From a bacterium (GTDB taxonomy: Bacteria; Gemmatimonadota; Glassbacteria; GWA2-58-10), in NCBI GenBank assembly GCA_021372515.1, contig JAJFUG010000094.1:1-17545 (forward strand): a stretch of DNA of 17,545 nt. Reading direction: 5' to 3'. Made by a program: the position numbers and the translations under genes. Shown here in pieces: positions 1 through 6,966 of the stretch. Within the stretch, counting starts at the first letter, position 1; each line of letters starts with the position of its first letter. Below the pieces are notes generated by a model, which was not told the origin of the DNA, ran no database searches, and worked only from the letters and a program-made list of their open reading frames with translations.

Positions 1-926
1 CGCAGGCAGGCCAGGACTTTTTCACGTTCCAGGCTGTCCAGCTCGGCGGCGATCCAGTCGTAGGTGATCGACATGCGCTCGAGCATGGGCATCGAGGCCT
101 CGTCGTTACCCGTGGAGCCGTCCGGCAGCGGAAGGTTGTAGCTGGTGATCCCGTCCGGGTCCCAGGTCGAAAGGTGCAGGAGCCATTTTTTCGCACCTTC
201 GAGGTACTTTTTCTCGCCGGTGACCCGCCAGACCAGGGCCAGGCGCAGGGCGTGGGCGCTGCCGCGCTTGCCGGGGGTGTAGATACGCCGCCATTCGCCC
301 ACCTCGAACTTCCCGTCTTTATATGGCGCAGGCTCCGGGTAGAGCGGCTCGGCCAGGGCCAGGTCGGCTCGGCCCAGGAGCTCTCGCCAGGCGGCGCTGT
401 CGGCTCCGGCGGCGCGTGCGGCGATCCGCCGCTCCAACTCGCCGTCCCCCCGGAAGAACAACCGCGGGTGCTTTCCGGCCAGAGCGTTTTCGAGCGCGGC
501 CGGGTCGGGCAGGGGCAGTTCGGGGACGTCCTCTTTCAAGCTGAACGTACGGACTCCTGAGCGTCCGAAAGCCCGCCCCGTGCTGTCGTGGTAGACCACG
601 AACCAGCGGTAGTCCCCGGCCGGAAGGGGACTGGCCAGGGCGGCCACGGCCTCCCGTAGCGAATCGAGCGCCACCACGGCGGTGACCTCACCCTGACGGA
701 ACAGCCGGAAGCCGTAGCTGGTGGCTGAGTCGTTCACGGTCCAGAAAAACCCCGGCGGGTTGACCTGCGCCTCCGCCCCATCGGGCGGGTAGTGCGGCAG
801 ACGGGTGCCGGCCAGCTCCGGCTCGGCCTGGGGCAGGCGCTCCAGGGCGCTGCCGCCCGGCGAGCAGGCGCAGAATGTCACCACGGCGACAACAGCGAGG
901 GCGAATCCGGGCAGGGCGGCTCTCAT
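1..926 (-). CDS. Heparinase II/III-type lipoprotein (DUF4962-like), N-terminal 308 residues, runs off window
   Basis: The frame is open from an ATG at 926 to the left edge, so the catalytic C-terminal part is missing from view. A GGAGGAG ribosome-binding site sits just upstream of the ATG. The protein starts with a hydrophobic signal segment ending FCAC, so Cys21 could be a lipidated cysteine, although F at -3 is a poor lipobox. Residues 56-130 look like the Fn3-like domain that opens many DUF4962 proteins (NPPGFFWTV, then PLPAGDYRWFVVY). A HPRLFFR motif follows at about 153, then helical repeats with MSITYDWI near 290, typical of the alpha/alpha toroid of heparinase II/III lyases. Such proteins cleave uronic-acid polysaccharides in or outside the periplasm. 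The substrate cannot be told. A weak promoter candidate (TTGAAA, 17 bp, TAAGTT) lies at 975-1003 on the minus strand. Confidence 0.82.
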   Translation of the reverse strand, partial: MRAALPGFALAVVAVVTFCACSPGGSALERLPQAEPELAGTRLPHYPPDGAEAQVNPPGFFWTVNDSATSYGFRLFRQGEVTAVVALDSLREAVAALASPLPAGDYRWFVVYHDSTGRAFGRSGVRTFSLKEDVPELPLPDPAALENALAGKHPRLFFRGDGELERRIAARAAGADSAAWRELLGRADLALAEPLYPEPAPYKDGKFEVGEWRRIYTPGKRGSAHALRLALVWRVTGEKKYLEGAKKWLLHLSTWDPDGITSYNLPLPDGSTGNDEASMPMLERMSITYDWIAAELDSLEREKVLACL

Positions 927-1086
927 GGTCTCCTCCGGGGACGGGTGACAGGCTATACTGCGTGGATGTGGATAAACTTAGCCGCGCAGTCGGAGTCTTT
1001 CAACTGTTTCATCGGGGGGACAGTGGATGGGGCTGTGTGCGGCGGTGGGAGGCTGCACCATTATCCGGCGGAAAACGGCCGGGCTG

Positions 1087-1914
1087 TCAAAGTTTTTCCG
1101 AAAACCCCGGGTACAGTCTGCGGGCGCAGTCCGGGCAGAGCCCGTGGGTGAACTCGGCCTGGGAATGCTCGCTGATATAGACCTCGATGCGTTTCCAGTC
1201 GCCCTGGTCGTCGCGGATCCTCTTGCAGGAGGAGCAGATGGGCAGAAGCCCGCTGAGGGTCTTGATCTGCCCGAGGGCATCCTCATAGCGCTGGCGCAGT
1301 TTTTTCTCGGCGAGCCAGGCGCTGAACGCTCTTCGGTTGGAGACATGACAGTTGTGGGTGGAGAACAGGCCGATGAAATTCGCCGCCAGGAAAGCCGCGA
1401 TTATGGCCAGCATGGAGACCGAGTCCGGTATCTTTTTCAGGCACAGGAACACCACGACCTCGGACACGGTGATGAAGGTCACCGAGAACACCTGGTAGAT
1501 CAGGCGGTTCGGGACGTACAGGTACATGGTGAAGACGTTGACCAGATCGATGAACAGGTAGAGGTAGTAATCGGACGGCCGCGTGCAGTTGATGAAAGAG
1601 TTGAACAGGCTGAAAGAGATCATCCCGGCCAGCACGGTGCGGTCGATCACGTCCTCGCTTCGGCTGCGGCGGCAGATCAGGAAGAAGATCAGGGTGAGGC
1701 ATACCCCGACAAACCGCACAGTCAGCAGAAGGTTGATCCACCTGTGGGCTTCCTGTATCCTGAGGTCGGAGTAGACGAAAGTCAGGCAGTAAATCGCGAC
1801 CAGGGCCATCACGATGTATATCTTTTTCTTGTCCGCGGCCAGGTATTCCTGCCTGAAGCGGTGCTCAAGCTCCGCGGACTCGAAGCGGGCGGTGATCGGA
1901 TTGATCCTGTCCAT
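1087..1914 (-). CDS. Six-helix membrane protein with C-terminal CxxC/CxxC zinc-ribbon-like module, putative sensor
   Basis: A 275-residue protein. Six hydrophobic segments at about 32-48, 60-80, 90-110, 116-134, 138-159 and 164-185 are followed by a short linker helix (about 196-220). The C-terminal module carries LLPICSSCKRIRDD (C227, C230) and HGLCPDC (C260, C263). That tail resembles the module found at the C-terminus of many PAS, histidine-kinase and response-regulator proteins (PICxxCKKIRDD...W..IE.YI..H...FSHGICPxC). Here it is joined directly to a membrane domain, with no kinase, GGDEF or other catalytic domain between. I chose the ATG at 1914, which has AGGA upstream, over an in-frame ATG at 2034 because 2034 lies inside the terminator of the gene upstream and ahead of this gene's own promoter (1969-1997). 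Function is unknown; a membrane sensor or adaptor is inferred from architecture only. Confidence 0.8.
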   Translation of the reverse strand: MDRINPITARFESAELEHRFRQEYLAADKKKIYIVMALVAIYCLTFVYSDLRIQEAHRWINLLLTVRFVGVCLTLIFFLICRRSRSEDVIDRTVLAGMISFSLFNSFINCTRPSDYYLYLFIDLVNVFTMYLYVPNRLIYQVFSVTFITVSEVVVFLCLKKIPDSVSMLAIIAAFLAANFIGLFSTHNCHVSNRRAFSAWLAEKKLRQRYEDALGQIKTLSGLLPICSSCKRIRDDQGDWKRIEVYISEHSQAEFTHGLCPDCARRLYPGFSEKL

Positions 1915-1968
1915 GCAGTCCTGGCCCCACTGTCGCGTTGTGTGTCCATCCCTTAGAACGGATATTGG

Positions 1969-1997
1969 AAAATACCTCAGAAAGGGTGCCCCTGCAA
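1969..1997 (-). promoter_or_regulatory. Sigma70-type promoter of the membrane zinc-ribbon gene
   Basis: On the minus strand, TTGCAG (1992-1997) and TATTTT (1969-1974) are separated by exactly 17 bp. Transcription would start near 1962, leaving a leader of about 48 nt before the ATG at 1914. It lies directly after the terminator of the cNMP-domain gene, as expected for an independent unit. Confidence 0.55.
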
Positions 1998-2008
1998 GCG
2001 CCCGCAAT

Positions 2009-2038
2009 AAAAAGAGGCTGCCGCGCACAGGCACCCTC
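2009..2038 (-). terminator. Rho-independent terminator of the tandem cNMP-domain gene
   Basis: Read on the minus strand, GAGGGTGCC (2030-2038) pairs with GGCAGCCTC (2014-2022) across a 7-nt loop with one mismatch, followed by TTTTT (2009-2013). It begins about 30 bp after the stop of the upstream gene and separates it from the next gene on the same strand. Confidence 0.75.
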
Positions 2039-2068
2039 TTCGAAATATCCGACGTTTTTTTCAGGGCC

Positions 2069-3055
2069 TCAGAGGCTCGAGGTCTTGTGCATCATCCCCA
2101 CGGTGCGGAAATAGTTCAGCTCCAGCAGCAGCTTGAAGAAGTTCTCGAACATGTCCGGATAGTGCTGCAGGTGCCGCAGCAGGTTCTGCACTGGCATGCG
2201 GTAGCCGACGGTCTTGCCGGCCGCCTCCACCTGGGCCCCGCTGATCGCCCCGACGTTGAGGATCGAGGCCTCGCCCACCATGGTCGGCGCGGGGAACGTG
2301 TCGAGCACCACCAGGCGGGTTTCGGCGTCTTCCTCCTCGCCGGTTTTCACCATGATGCTCACCTTGAGCTTGCCCTGCTCCACCATCACCATGGCCGGGT
2401 TGGGCTGGCCCTGCTGGATCAGCGTACCGCGCAGCTCGTGGGGGGAGATGTGCATGTTGGGGATGGTGCGCATGTTTTTCAGGAATCGCATCAGCCCCTC
2501 CTGCAACAGGGAGGGAAGCTGCAGCCCCTCCGGCTCGTTGCCCTCCAGCCCGTACTGGACCAGGATATCGACATAGCTCTGGTTGACCTCGGCCAGTTTC
2601 TTGAACATCACGCGGTTGAGGCTGACCAGCACCTGGTGGCGGTACTTGCGGAACGCGGGATTGGGGTCCTGCAGGATATCGATGATCGACTGGTAGTTGA
2701 ACACCATCAGCCGCATCGGCTCCTCGGCGTAGACATCCGCCGAGCGGCTCTCGATCGTGCCCAGGTTGTCGAACACGTTAAGCACCGAAGCGACCATGCT
2801 CATCTCGCCCACGGTCCTTTTCTGCGGCACGAGGATGCGTTCCGGCTGCCCGATATCCACCCCGGCGCTGCCCTCGATGATGTAGAAAAGGGCGCGGCCG
2901 GAGGCGTCTTTCTTGATGAACGGCGTGTCGGCGGGTTTGATGCTTTTTATCAGCAGGGTGCCCGAGGGTTTGAACTCCGGTACTTCCCCGGTGTAGATGG
3001 TCCGGGTGATGAGCTGAAGCTCCTTGATAACCTGCTCCGCCCTGGCCTCTTCCAT
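2069..3055 (-). CDS. Protein with two cyclic-nucleotide-binding-like domains, no DNA-binding domain
   Basis: 328 residues, no signal peptide, so cytoplasmic. Domain 1 (about 45-125) has the jelly-roll pattern of a CRP-type domain with LFYIIEGSAGV, a GEMS cassette at 83-86 and R-S-A at 104-106, the usual phosphate-binding arginine position. Domain 2 (about 205-295) repeats the fold (AMVMVEQGKLKVSIMV, GEAS at 261-264), but the matching segment reads AQVEA with no arginine, so it probably does not bind cNMP in the normal way. No helix-turn-helix or enzymatic domain follows; the C-terminus is helical. I chose the ATG at 3055, which has AAGGAAGAGG upstream, over a GTG at 3103 that would lie almost on the transcription start. 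It has its own promoter and terminator. The role is probably ligand sensing through a protein partner. Family assignment is confident; function is not known. Confidence 0.82.
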   Translation of the reverse strand: MEEARAEQVIKELQLITRTIYTGEVPEFKPSGTLLIKSIKPADTPFIKKDASGRALFYIIEGSAGVDIGQPERILVPQKRTVGEMSMVASVLNVFDNLGTIESRSADVYAEEPMRLMVFNYQSIIDILQDPNPAFRKYRHQVLVSLNRVMFKKLAEVNQSYVDILVQYGLEGNEPEGLQLPSLLQEGLMRFLKNMRTIPNMHISPHELRGTLIQQGQPNPAMVMVEQGKLKVSIMVKTGEEEDAETRLVVLDTFPAPTMVGEASILNVGAISGAQVEAAGKTVGYRMPVQNLLRHLQHYPDMFENFFKLLLELNYFRTVGMMHKTSSL

Positions 3056-3115
3056 TTCTGCCTCTTCCTTGCGGTGTCCCTGGGGGGGAAAGCAGAACGC
3101 CACGTATTCAGCGAA

Positions 3116-3144
3116 ATTTTACACTTGGAAGGCCGGATTTGCAA
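3116..3144 (-). promoter_or_regulatory. Sigma70-type promoter of the tandem cNMP-domain gene
   Basis: On the minus strand TTGCAA (3139-3144) and TAAAAT (3116-3121) are 17 bp apart. The predicted start near 3109 gives a leader of about 54 nt to the ATG at 3055 and argues against the GTG at 3103. It is divergent from the dehydrogenase promoter at 3196-3224. Confidence 0.6.
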
Positions 3145-3195
3145 GTAGTTTCTGCGAAGAGGGCTTAAGTTATGCATTTACTCCACCGGCGGCTC

Positions 3196-3224
3196 TTGCG
3201 CTGGGACGCGGGCCGGAGTATTTT
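3196..3224 (+). promoter_or_regulatory. Sigma70-type promoter of the dehydrogenase/lipoprotein operon
   Basis: TTGCGC (3196-3201) and TATTTT (3219-3224) are separated by 17 bp. The start would be near 3231, leaving about 100 nt of leader before the ATG at 3334. The -10 box overlaps the first palindrome at 3221-3236. Confidence 0.5.
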
Positions 3225-3269
3225 CCAGCCGGAAAAGGCCCCGGATTTCCTTTGTCCGGAAATTTCCGG
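3221..3269. promoter_or_regulatory. Candidate operator: two palindromes built from TTTCC/GGAAA half-sites
   Basis: TTTTCC-AGCC-GGAAAA at 3221-3236 overlaps the -10 and start region of the dehydrogenase promoter. A perfect 14-bp palindrome CCGGAAATTTCCGG lies at 3256-3269, and another GGATTTCC occurs between them at 3243-3250. The two palindrome centres are 34 bp apart, close to three helical turns. This placement suits a repressor, but no regulator gene of known type is adjacent except the cNMP-domain protein, which lacks a DNA-binding domain. Confidence 0.4.
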
Positions 3270-3333
3270 TCCACCGGGGCCGCGGGGATGAAAACGGCTT
3301 CAGTCTGCAACCGACGGGATTGAAAGGGGAAAT

Positions 3334-4386
3334 ATGTTAGCCGCTCGCACAGTGAAAGAAAGAACGATCCGGATGACCGAATGCCCGCCGCCGGTGTGCG
3401 GGCCGCACGGAGTGCGCCTGGCCGTGGGCTACGCCGGTATCTGCGGCAGCGATGTCCATGTCTACCGCGGCGAGTTCGCCGGGCGGGTCAAATTCCCGAC
3501 CACCCAGGGCCACGAGTTCGCCGGCACGGTGCTGGAGGTGGGGCCCGAGGTGACACATTTCCACCCCGGCGACCGGGTCTGCGTGGACCCGATCATAAGC
3601 TGCCGCCGCTGCCCGGCCTGCTTGAGCGGGCACTACAACGCCTGCCGCAGCCTGAGATTGATCGGGATCGACCTGGACGGTGCGTTCGCCGACCAGGTGC
3701 TGGCGGATGAGGAGCAGTGTTTCCGTGTGCCGGACAACCTGTCCGACCGGGACGCGGCCCTGGTGGAGATTTTCTCGATCGGCATGCACGCCACCACCAT
3801 GGCCCGCGTGGACCCGGGCGACAAGGTGGTGGTGCTGGGCGCCGGGCGGGTGGGGCTGTCGGTGCTGCAGAACCTCGTCCTCACCGCGGCTGAGAAGGTG
3901 GCCGTGGTGGACGTGGCGGAGCCCAAGCTGCGCCTGGCCGAAAGCCTGGGCGCGGCCCTGGCGGTCAACGCCCGCAGCACGGACGCCGTGGCGGCGATCA
4001 ATGAATTCACCGGCGGCCTGGGCGCCGACCGGGTGATCGAGTGTATCGGCGAGGCGGACCTGAACACCCTGGGCGGCAAGCCCCCGCTGGCCCAGGCGGT
4101 GGAGATGGTGCGCAACGCCGGGCAGATCACAGTGCTGGGCCAGGGCCCGGTGCAGTACGGCATCCCGTGGAAGCTGCTGGTCTGGAAAGAGGCCACGCTC
4201 CAGTGCAGCCGGGTCAGCCGGGGCGAATACCCGCGCGTGATTGCCATGCTGGCCGCCGGGCGCTACCGCACCGACCCGTTCGTGAGCGCCGAGTTCCCGC
4301 TGGAGCAGGCGGCCGAGGCGTTCGAGCTGGTGGACCGCGAGCCGCCGGAGGTGGTCAAGGTGATGCTGCGGGTGTGCCGGGCCTGA
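3334..4386 (+). CDS. Zinc-dependent medium-chain dehydrogenase (threonine/sorbitol dehydrogenase-like)
   Basis: 350 residues, the normal length for the family. The N-terminal GroES-like half carries the catalytic zinc ligands C37 (AGICGSDVH), H60-E61 (GHEF) and E145, and the structural zinc cysteines C90, C93, C96 and C104. The Rossmann half has LGAGRVG at 168-174 and an acidic residue at the end of the next strand (VVDV, D193), which favours NAD(H) over NADP(H). Such enzymes oxidise a secondary alcohol of a polyol, sugar acid or L-threonine to a ketone; the substrate is not readable from sequence. Start: ATG at 3334 with AAAGGGG upstream. The FG-GAP lipoprotein follows after 70 bp on the same strand with no terminator between, so the two are probably co-transcribed. 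This suggests a carbohydrate role, which is inference. Confidence 0.9.
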   Translation: MLAARTVKERTIRMTECPPPVCGPHGVRLAVGYAGICGSDVHVYRGEFAGRVKFPTTQGHEFAGTVLEVGPEVTHFHPGDRVCVDPIISCRRCPACLSGHYNACRSLRLIGIDLDGAFADQVLADEEQCFRVPDNLSDRDAALVEIFSIGMHATTMARVDPGDKVVVLGAGRVGLSVLQNLVLTAAEKVAVVDVAEPKLRLAESLGAALAVNARSTDAVAAINEFTGGLGADRVIECIGEADLNTLGGKPPLAQAVEMVRNAGQITVLGQGPVQYGIPWKLLVWKEATLQCSRVSRGEYPRVIAMLAAGRYRTDPFVSAEFPLEQAAEAFELVDREPPEVVKVMLRVCRA

Positions 4387-4456
4387 GCGCGCGCCGGGCC
4401 CGGTGCGCAGCGGGGTCCGGTTCAAGATTCAGTCATCCCTCCCCAAGGAGAACCCG

Positions 4457-6523
4457 ATGCGCAGTCTCAAAGCAGTGCTGCTCGGCCTGAGCCTGATCCT
4501 GGCCGCCTGCGCCGGCAGCGGCAGACAGGCCGCGGTCTGGCTCCCGGTGGGCGCCGACTCGACGGTGGTGTTCGAGGATGATTTCTCCGCCTGCCCGGCG
4601 GGCGACCTGTCCGCGGAATACACCGCGGTCCAGGAGTACCACTGGGTCCCCAAGACCCCGTCCTGGGGCCCCTGGAACGAAGCCAGCCACTGGATGGCCT
4701 GGGACGGCCCGAGCTGGAGTGTCCGGGCCGGAAAGAGCGGCCAGGTCCTGCACCAGAACAACGAGGCCCTGCTCGAGGACTCCAACCCCCTGGTCCTGAC
4801 CGGCGACCCGCTCTGGACCGACTACGCCCTGGAGGTGGAGCTGGCCCCGCAGGCGACCTCGGAACCGGTGGGCATTGTCTACCGCGCCGCCACCTCGGCC
4901 CAGTTCTACATGCTCTCGCTGGAGGAGGGGAGCAAGTGGGTCTGGACCCGGAGGATCCACGACGCCTGGACCAAGCTCAAAATCCGTGAGCTCAAGTATA
5001 AGCCCGGCCAGAGCCACACCCTGCGGGTGGAGGTGCAGGGCGTGAACCAGGTGTTCTACGTGGACGGCCGCCAGATGGATATCCTGCGCCGCGACCATTA
5101 TCTGCAAGCCGGACGGGTCGGGCTGATCGCCAACTCGCCCTGCGATTTCCGCCGCGTGCGGGTGATCATGAGCCGCGCCGCCCGCGAGGATTGGCTACGC
5201 CGCAAGGCCGAAAAGGAACGTCTGGAGCAGGAGGCCTCCCAACAGTACCCGCAGCCCGCGCTCTGGAAACAGATCGACCTTCACGGCCTGGCCGTGAACG
5301 GCCGTCAGGTGCGCTGGGGCGACCTGGACGGGGACGGGCGGCTGGAGTTCGTGCTGGCCCAGCGTGCGCCCGGCTCGAGCGGCCCGCTGGCCCGCTCCCT
5401 GAGCGGACTGACCGCGTTCAACCTGGACGGTGAAATCCTCTGGCAGTGGGGGGTGAACGACACCGTGCCCGAAATCCTGGCCACGGACCTGCCCTATCAG
5501 GTGGTGGATCTGGACCATGACGGGCGCTGCGAGGTGGCCCTGTCCCACGATTTCAAGGTGGAATTTCTGGACGGCCGCACCGGGGTGAGCCTGGCTGTCA
5601 CCCCCACCCCGGAGCACGGGCCAAAGCACCCGGACAGTTTCTACGCCGAGGACCAGTACGAGCGTATCCCGGCCGGGGTGCTCTATTTCTGCGACCTGAC
5701 CGGCCGCGGCTCGGTGGGCGACTACCTGATAAAAGATGATTACAACAATATCTGGGCCTATTCGCGGGATTTCAAACAGCTCTGGACCGCCAACCTTAAC
5801 GCCGGGCATTATCCCTACGCCCGCGATATCGACGGGGACGGGCGGGATGAGGTGATCCAGGGCTACTGTATGTTCGACCACGACGGCCGCCGGATGTTCG
5901 ACCTTCAAATGCAGGACCACTCGGACGCCGTGTTCGTGGGCCGCGCCGGCGACCCGGCCTGTTTCCCGGGCTGGCACACGTATTTCTGCTCGGGCGAGGA
6001 GGGCCTGATGGTGGGCGACACCTGCGGGAATATCCACGCCAAGCAAATCCTGGGGCATGTCCAGCGCATGGCCGTGGCCGATTTCCGGCCCGAGTTGCCC
6101 GGCTGCGAGATGGCCCAGTGCACCTACTGGGGCAACCTGGGCGTGGTGAGCCTTCACGCGCAGGACGGGCGCAAGCTGTGGGAGGCCCAGCCCGGATTCC
6201 TCGGTTCGATGTGCCTGGCCGTGGACTGGGTGGGCGACGGCTCCGCGCTGCTGCTGATCTCTGCGGACGACTCCCTGGGCGGGATGTGGGACGGGTTCGG
6301 GCGGCGCGTGGTGCGGTTCAGCGACCCCGGACACCCGGAGCTGACCATGGACGTGGTGAACCTGACCGGCGACAGCCGCGACGAGCTGGTAATGTGGGAC
6401 ACCGGCCGAATGTGGGTTTACACCCAGGACCGGCCCGCTCCGGGCGGCAAGCCGGCGCCGCGCTACAAGATGCCGCTTTACAGCCGCAGCAACTACCAGA
6501 TGAGCGTGGCCATACCGGAGTGA
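4457..6523 (+). CDS. Lipoprotein with N-terminal beta-sandwich and FG-GAP/Ca-binding propeller repeats
   Basis: 688 residues. The ATG at 4457 has AAGGAG six bases upstream and opens a lipoprotein signal with lipobox LAAC (C18); a longer GTG start at 4403 would bury the signal and is rejected. Residues about 36-235 look like a concanavalin/LamG or DUF1080-type beta-sandwich (VVFEDDF; YALEVELA; LRVEVQGVNQVFYVDGRQM). After a charged helix (about 240-262), a propeller domain carries calcium-binding loops of the form DxDxDGxxE: DLDGDGRLE (289-297), DLDHDGRCE (351-359) and DIDGDGRDE (457-465). The layout recalls FG-GAP proteins and family 11 rhamnogalacturonan lyases, but I see no lyase-specific motif. 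It is probably a cell-surface carbohydrate-binding or carbohydrate-active protein. It is the last gene of the operon, with a terminator at 6557-6583. Confidence 0.85.
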   Translation: MRSLKAVLLGLSLILAACAGSGRQAAVWLPVGADSTVVFEDDFSACPAGDLSAEYTAVQEYHWVPKTPSWGPWNEASHWMAWDGPSWSVRAGKSGQVLHQNNEALLEDSNPLVLTGDPLWTDYALEVELAPQATSEPVGIVYRAATSAQFYMLSLEEGSKWVWTRRIHDAWTKLKIRELKYKPGQSHTLRVEVQGVNQVFYVDGRQMDILRRDHYLQAGRVGLIANSPCDFRRVRVIMSRAAREDWLRRKAEKERLEQEASQQYPQPALWKQIDLHGLAVNGRQVRWGDLDGDGRLEFVLAQRAPGSSGPLARSLSGLTAFNLDGEILWQWGVNDTVPEILATDLPYQVVDLDHDGRCEVALSHDFKVEFLDGRTGVSLAVTPTPEHGPKHPDSFYAEDQYERIPAGVLYFCDLTGRGSVGDYLIKDDYNNIWAYSRDFKQLWTANLNAGHYPYARDIDGDGRDEVIQGYCMFDHDGRRMFDLQMQDHSDAVFVGRAGDPACFPGWHTYFCSGEEGLMVGDTCGNIHAKQILGHVQRMAVADFRPELPGCEMAQCTYWGNLGVVSLHAQDGRKLWEAQPGFLGSMCLAVDWVGDGSALLLISADDSLGGMWDGFGRRVVRFSDPGHPELTMDVVNLTGDSRDELVMWDTGRMWVYTQDRPAPGGKPAPRYKMPLYSRSNYQMSVAIPE

Positions 6524-6552
6524 TCAAACTCCGAAGGTCTGAAATCTGTTTC

Positions 6553-6578
6553 GTAGGGGCGGCCCCCTGTGGCCGCCC
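6553..6578 (+). repeat. REP-like repeat, left-half copy
   Basis: These 26 bases are identical to 6835-6860. The copy starts GTAGGGGCGG and contains the 8-bp inverted repeat GGGCGGCC...GGCCGCCC. The right half present in the other copy is missing and is replaced by a T-run. Confidence 0.75.
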
Positions 6579-6583
6579 TTTTT
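6557..6583 (+). terminator. Terminator of the dehydrogenase/lipoprotein operon, built from the REP-like repeat
   Basis: GGGCGGCC (6557-6564) pairs with GGCCGCCC (6571-6578) over a 6-nt loop, followed directly by TTTTT (6579-6583). It lies 34 bp after the lipoprotein stop codon. Confidence 0.75.
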
Positions 6584-6682
6584 GTATTGGCCCAGCCCGC
6601 GTCTGCCGTGGCGCCTGAGTAGGGGGAGTTGTTACTTCCCTCTAAAAAGAGGGGCGGCGGCGAAGCCGACGGGGTGTGTATC

Positions 6683-6714
6683 AAAAAAAAAAACGGGCAC
6701 GGTGCACCGTGCCC
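6683..6714 (-). terminator. Isolated minus-strand terminator with perfect 20-bp palindrome and 11-T run
   Basis: 6695-6714 is a perfect palindrome with arms GGGCACGG and CCGTGCCC around TGCA. On the minus strand it is followed, after one G, by eleven T (6683-6693). It is more than 200 bp beyond the hppA terminator, so it may be a backup terminator or the end of an unrecognised minus-strand RNA. The arms recur at 14474-14493. Confidence 0.6.
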
Positions 6715-6833
6715 CGCTTAAACACTACCTTATGCCGGAAGGCTGCTTATTACCCGGCTCGGGCAGGCTCGGCCCCTTAAACAAAACGGCGGCTTAGAGG
6801 CCCGCCAAAGGACAATCAGTAGCATCAAATAAA

Positions 6834-6887
6834 TGTAGGGGCGGCCCCCTGTGGCCGCCCGAGCGCACGCGCGGGTGCGCCCCTATA
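6834..6887. repeat. Complete REP-like/MITE-like repeat, about 54 bp
   Basis: The outer arms TAGGGGCG (6836-6843) and CGCCCCTA (6878-6885) are complementary. Inside are two further hairpins: GGGCGGCC/GGCCGCCC (6839-6846 and 6853-6860) and GCGCAC/GTGCGC (6863-6868 and 6875-6880). The whole can fold as a cloverleaf or cruciform. The left half is identical to the copy at 6553-6578. Hairpins starting GTAGGGGC are a common kind of dispersed extragenic repeat in environmental bacteria. Confidence 0.7.
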
Positions 6888-6930
6888 GAAGACATGTTTC
6901 AAAGCCGGACACACCGGATGTCCGGGCAAC

Positions 6931-6966
6931 AAAAAACCGGGAGCGGCGCATCGAGGCCGCTCCCGG
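6931..6966 (-). terminator. Rho-independent terminator of hppA
   Basis: On the minus strand CCGGGAGCGGC (6956-6966) pairs perfectly with GCCGCTCCCGG (6937-6947) across an 8-nt loop, followed by TTTTTT (6931-6936). It starts 38 bp after the hppA stop codon. Confidence 0.88.

Noticed and set aside
1915-2034. Forty-residue N-terminal extension of the membrane zinc-ribbon protein
   Set aside because: The ATG at 2034 lies inside a terminator hairpin and upstream of a good promoter; the ATG at 1914 fits both.
1814-3148. 444-codon plus-strand open frame rich in His, Val and Gln
   Set aside because: It is the antisense shadow of the tandem cNMP-domain gene and upstream DNA; it has no family motifs and spans a clear terminator and promoter of the other strand.
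4403-4456. GTG start 18 codons upstream of the FG-GAP lipoprotein
   Set aside because: It would place charged residues before a clear lipoprotein signal; the ATG at 4457 has AAGGAG at proper spacing.
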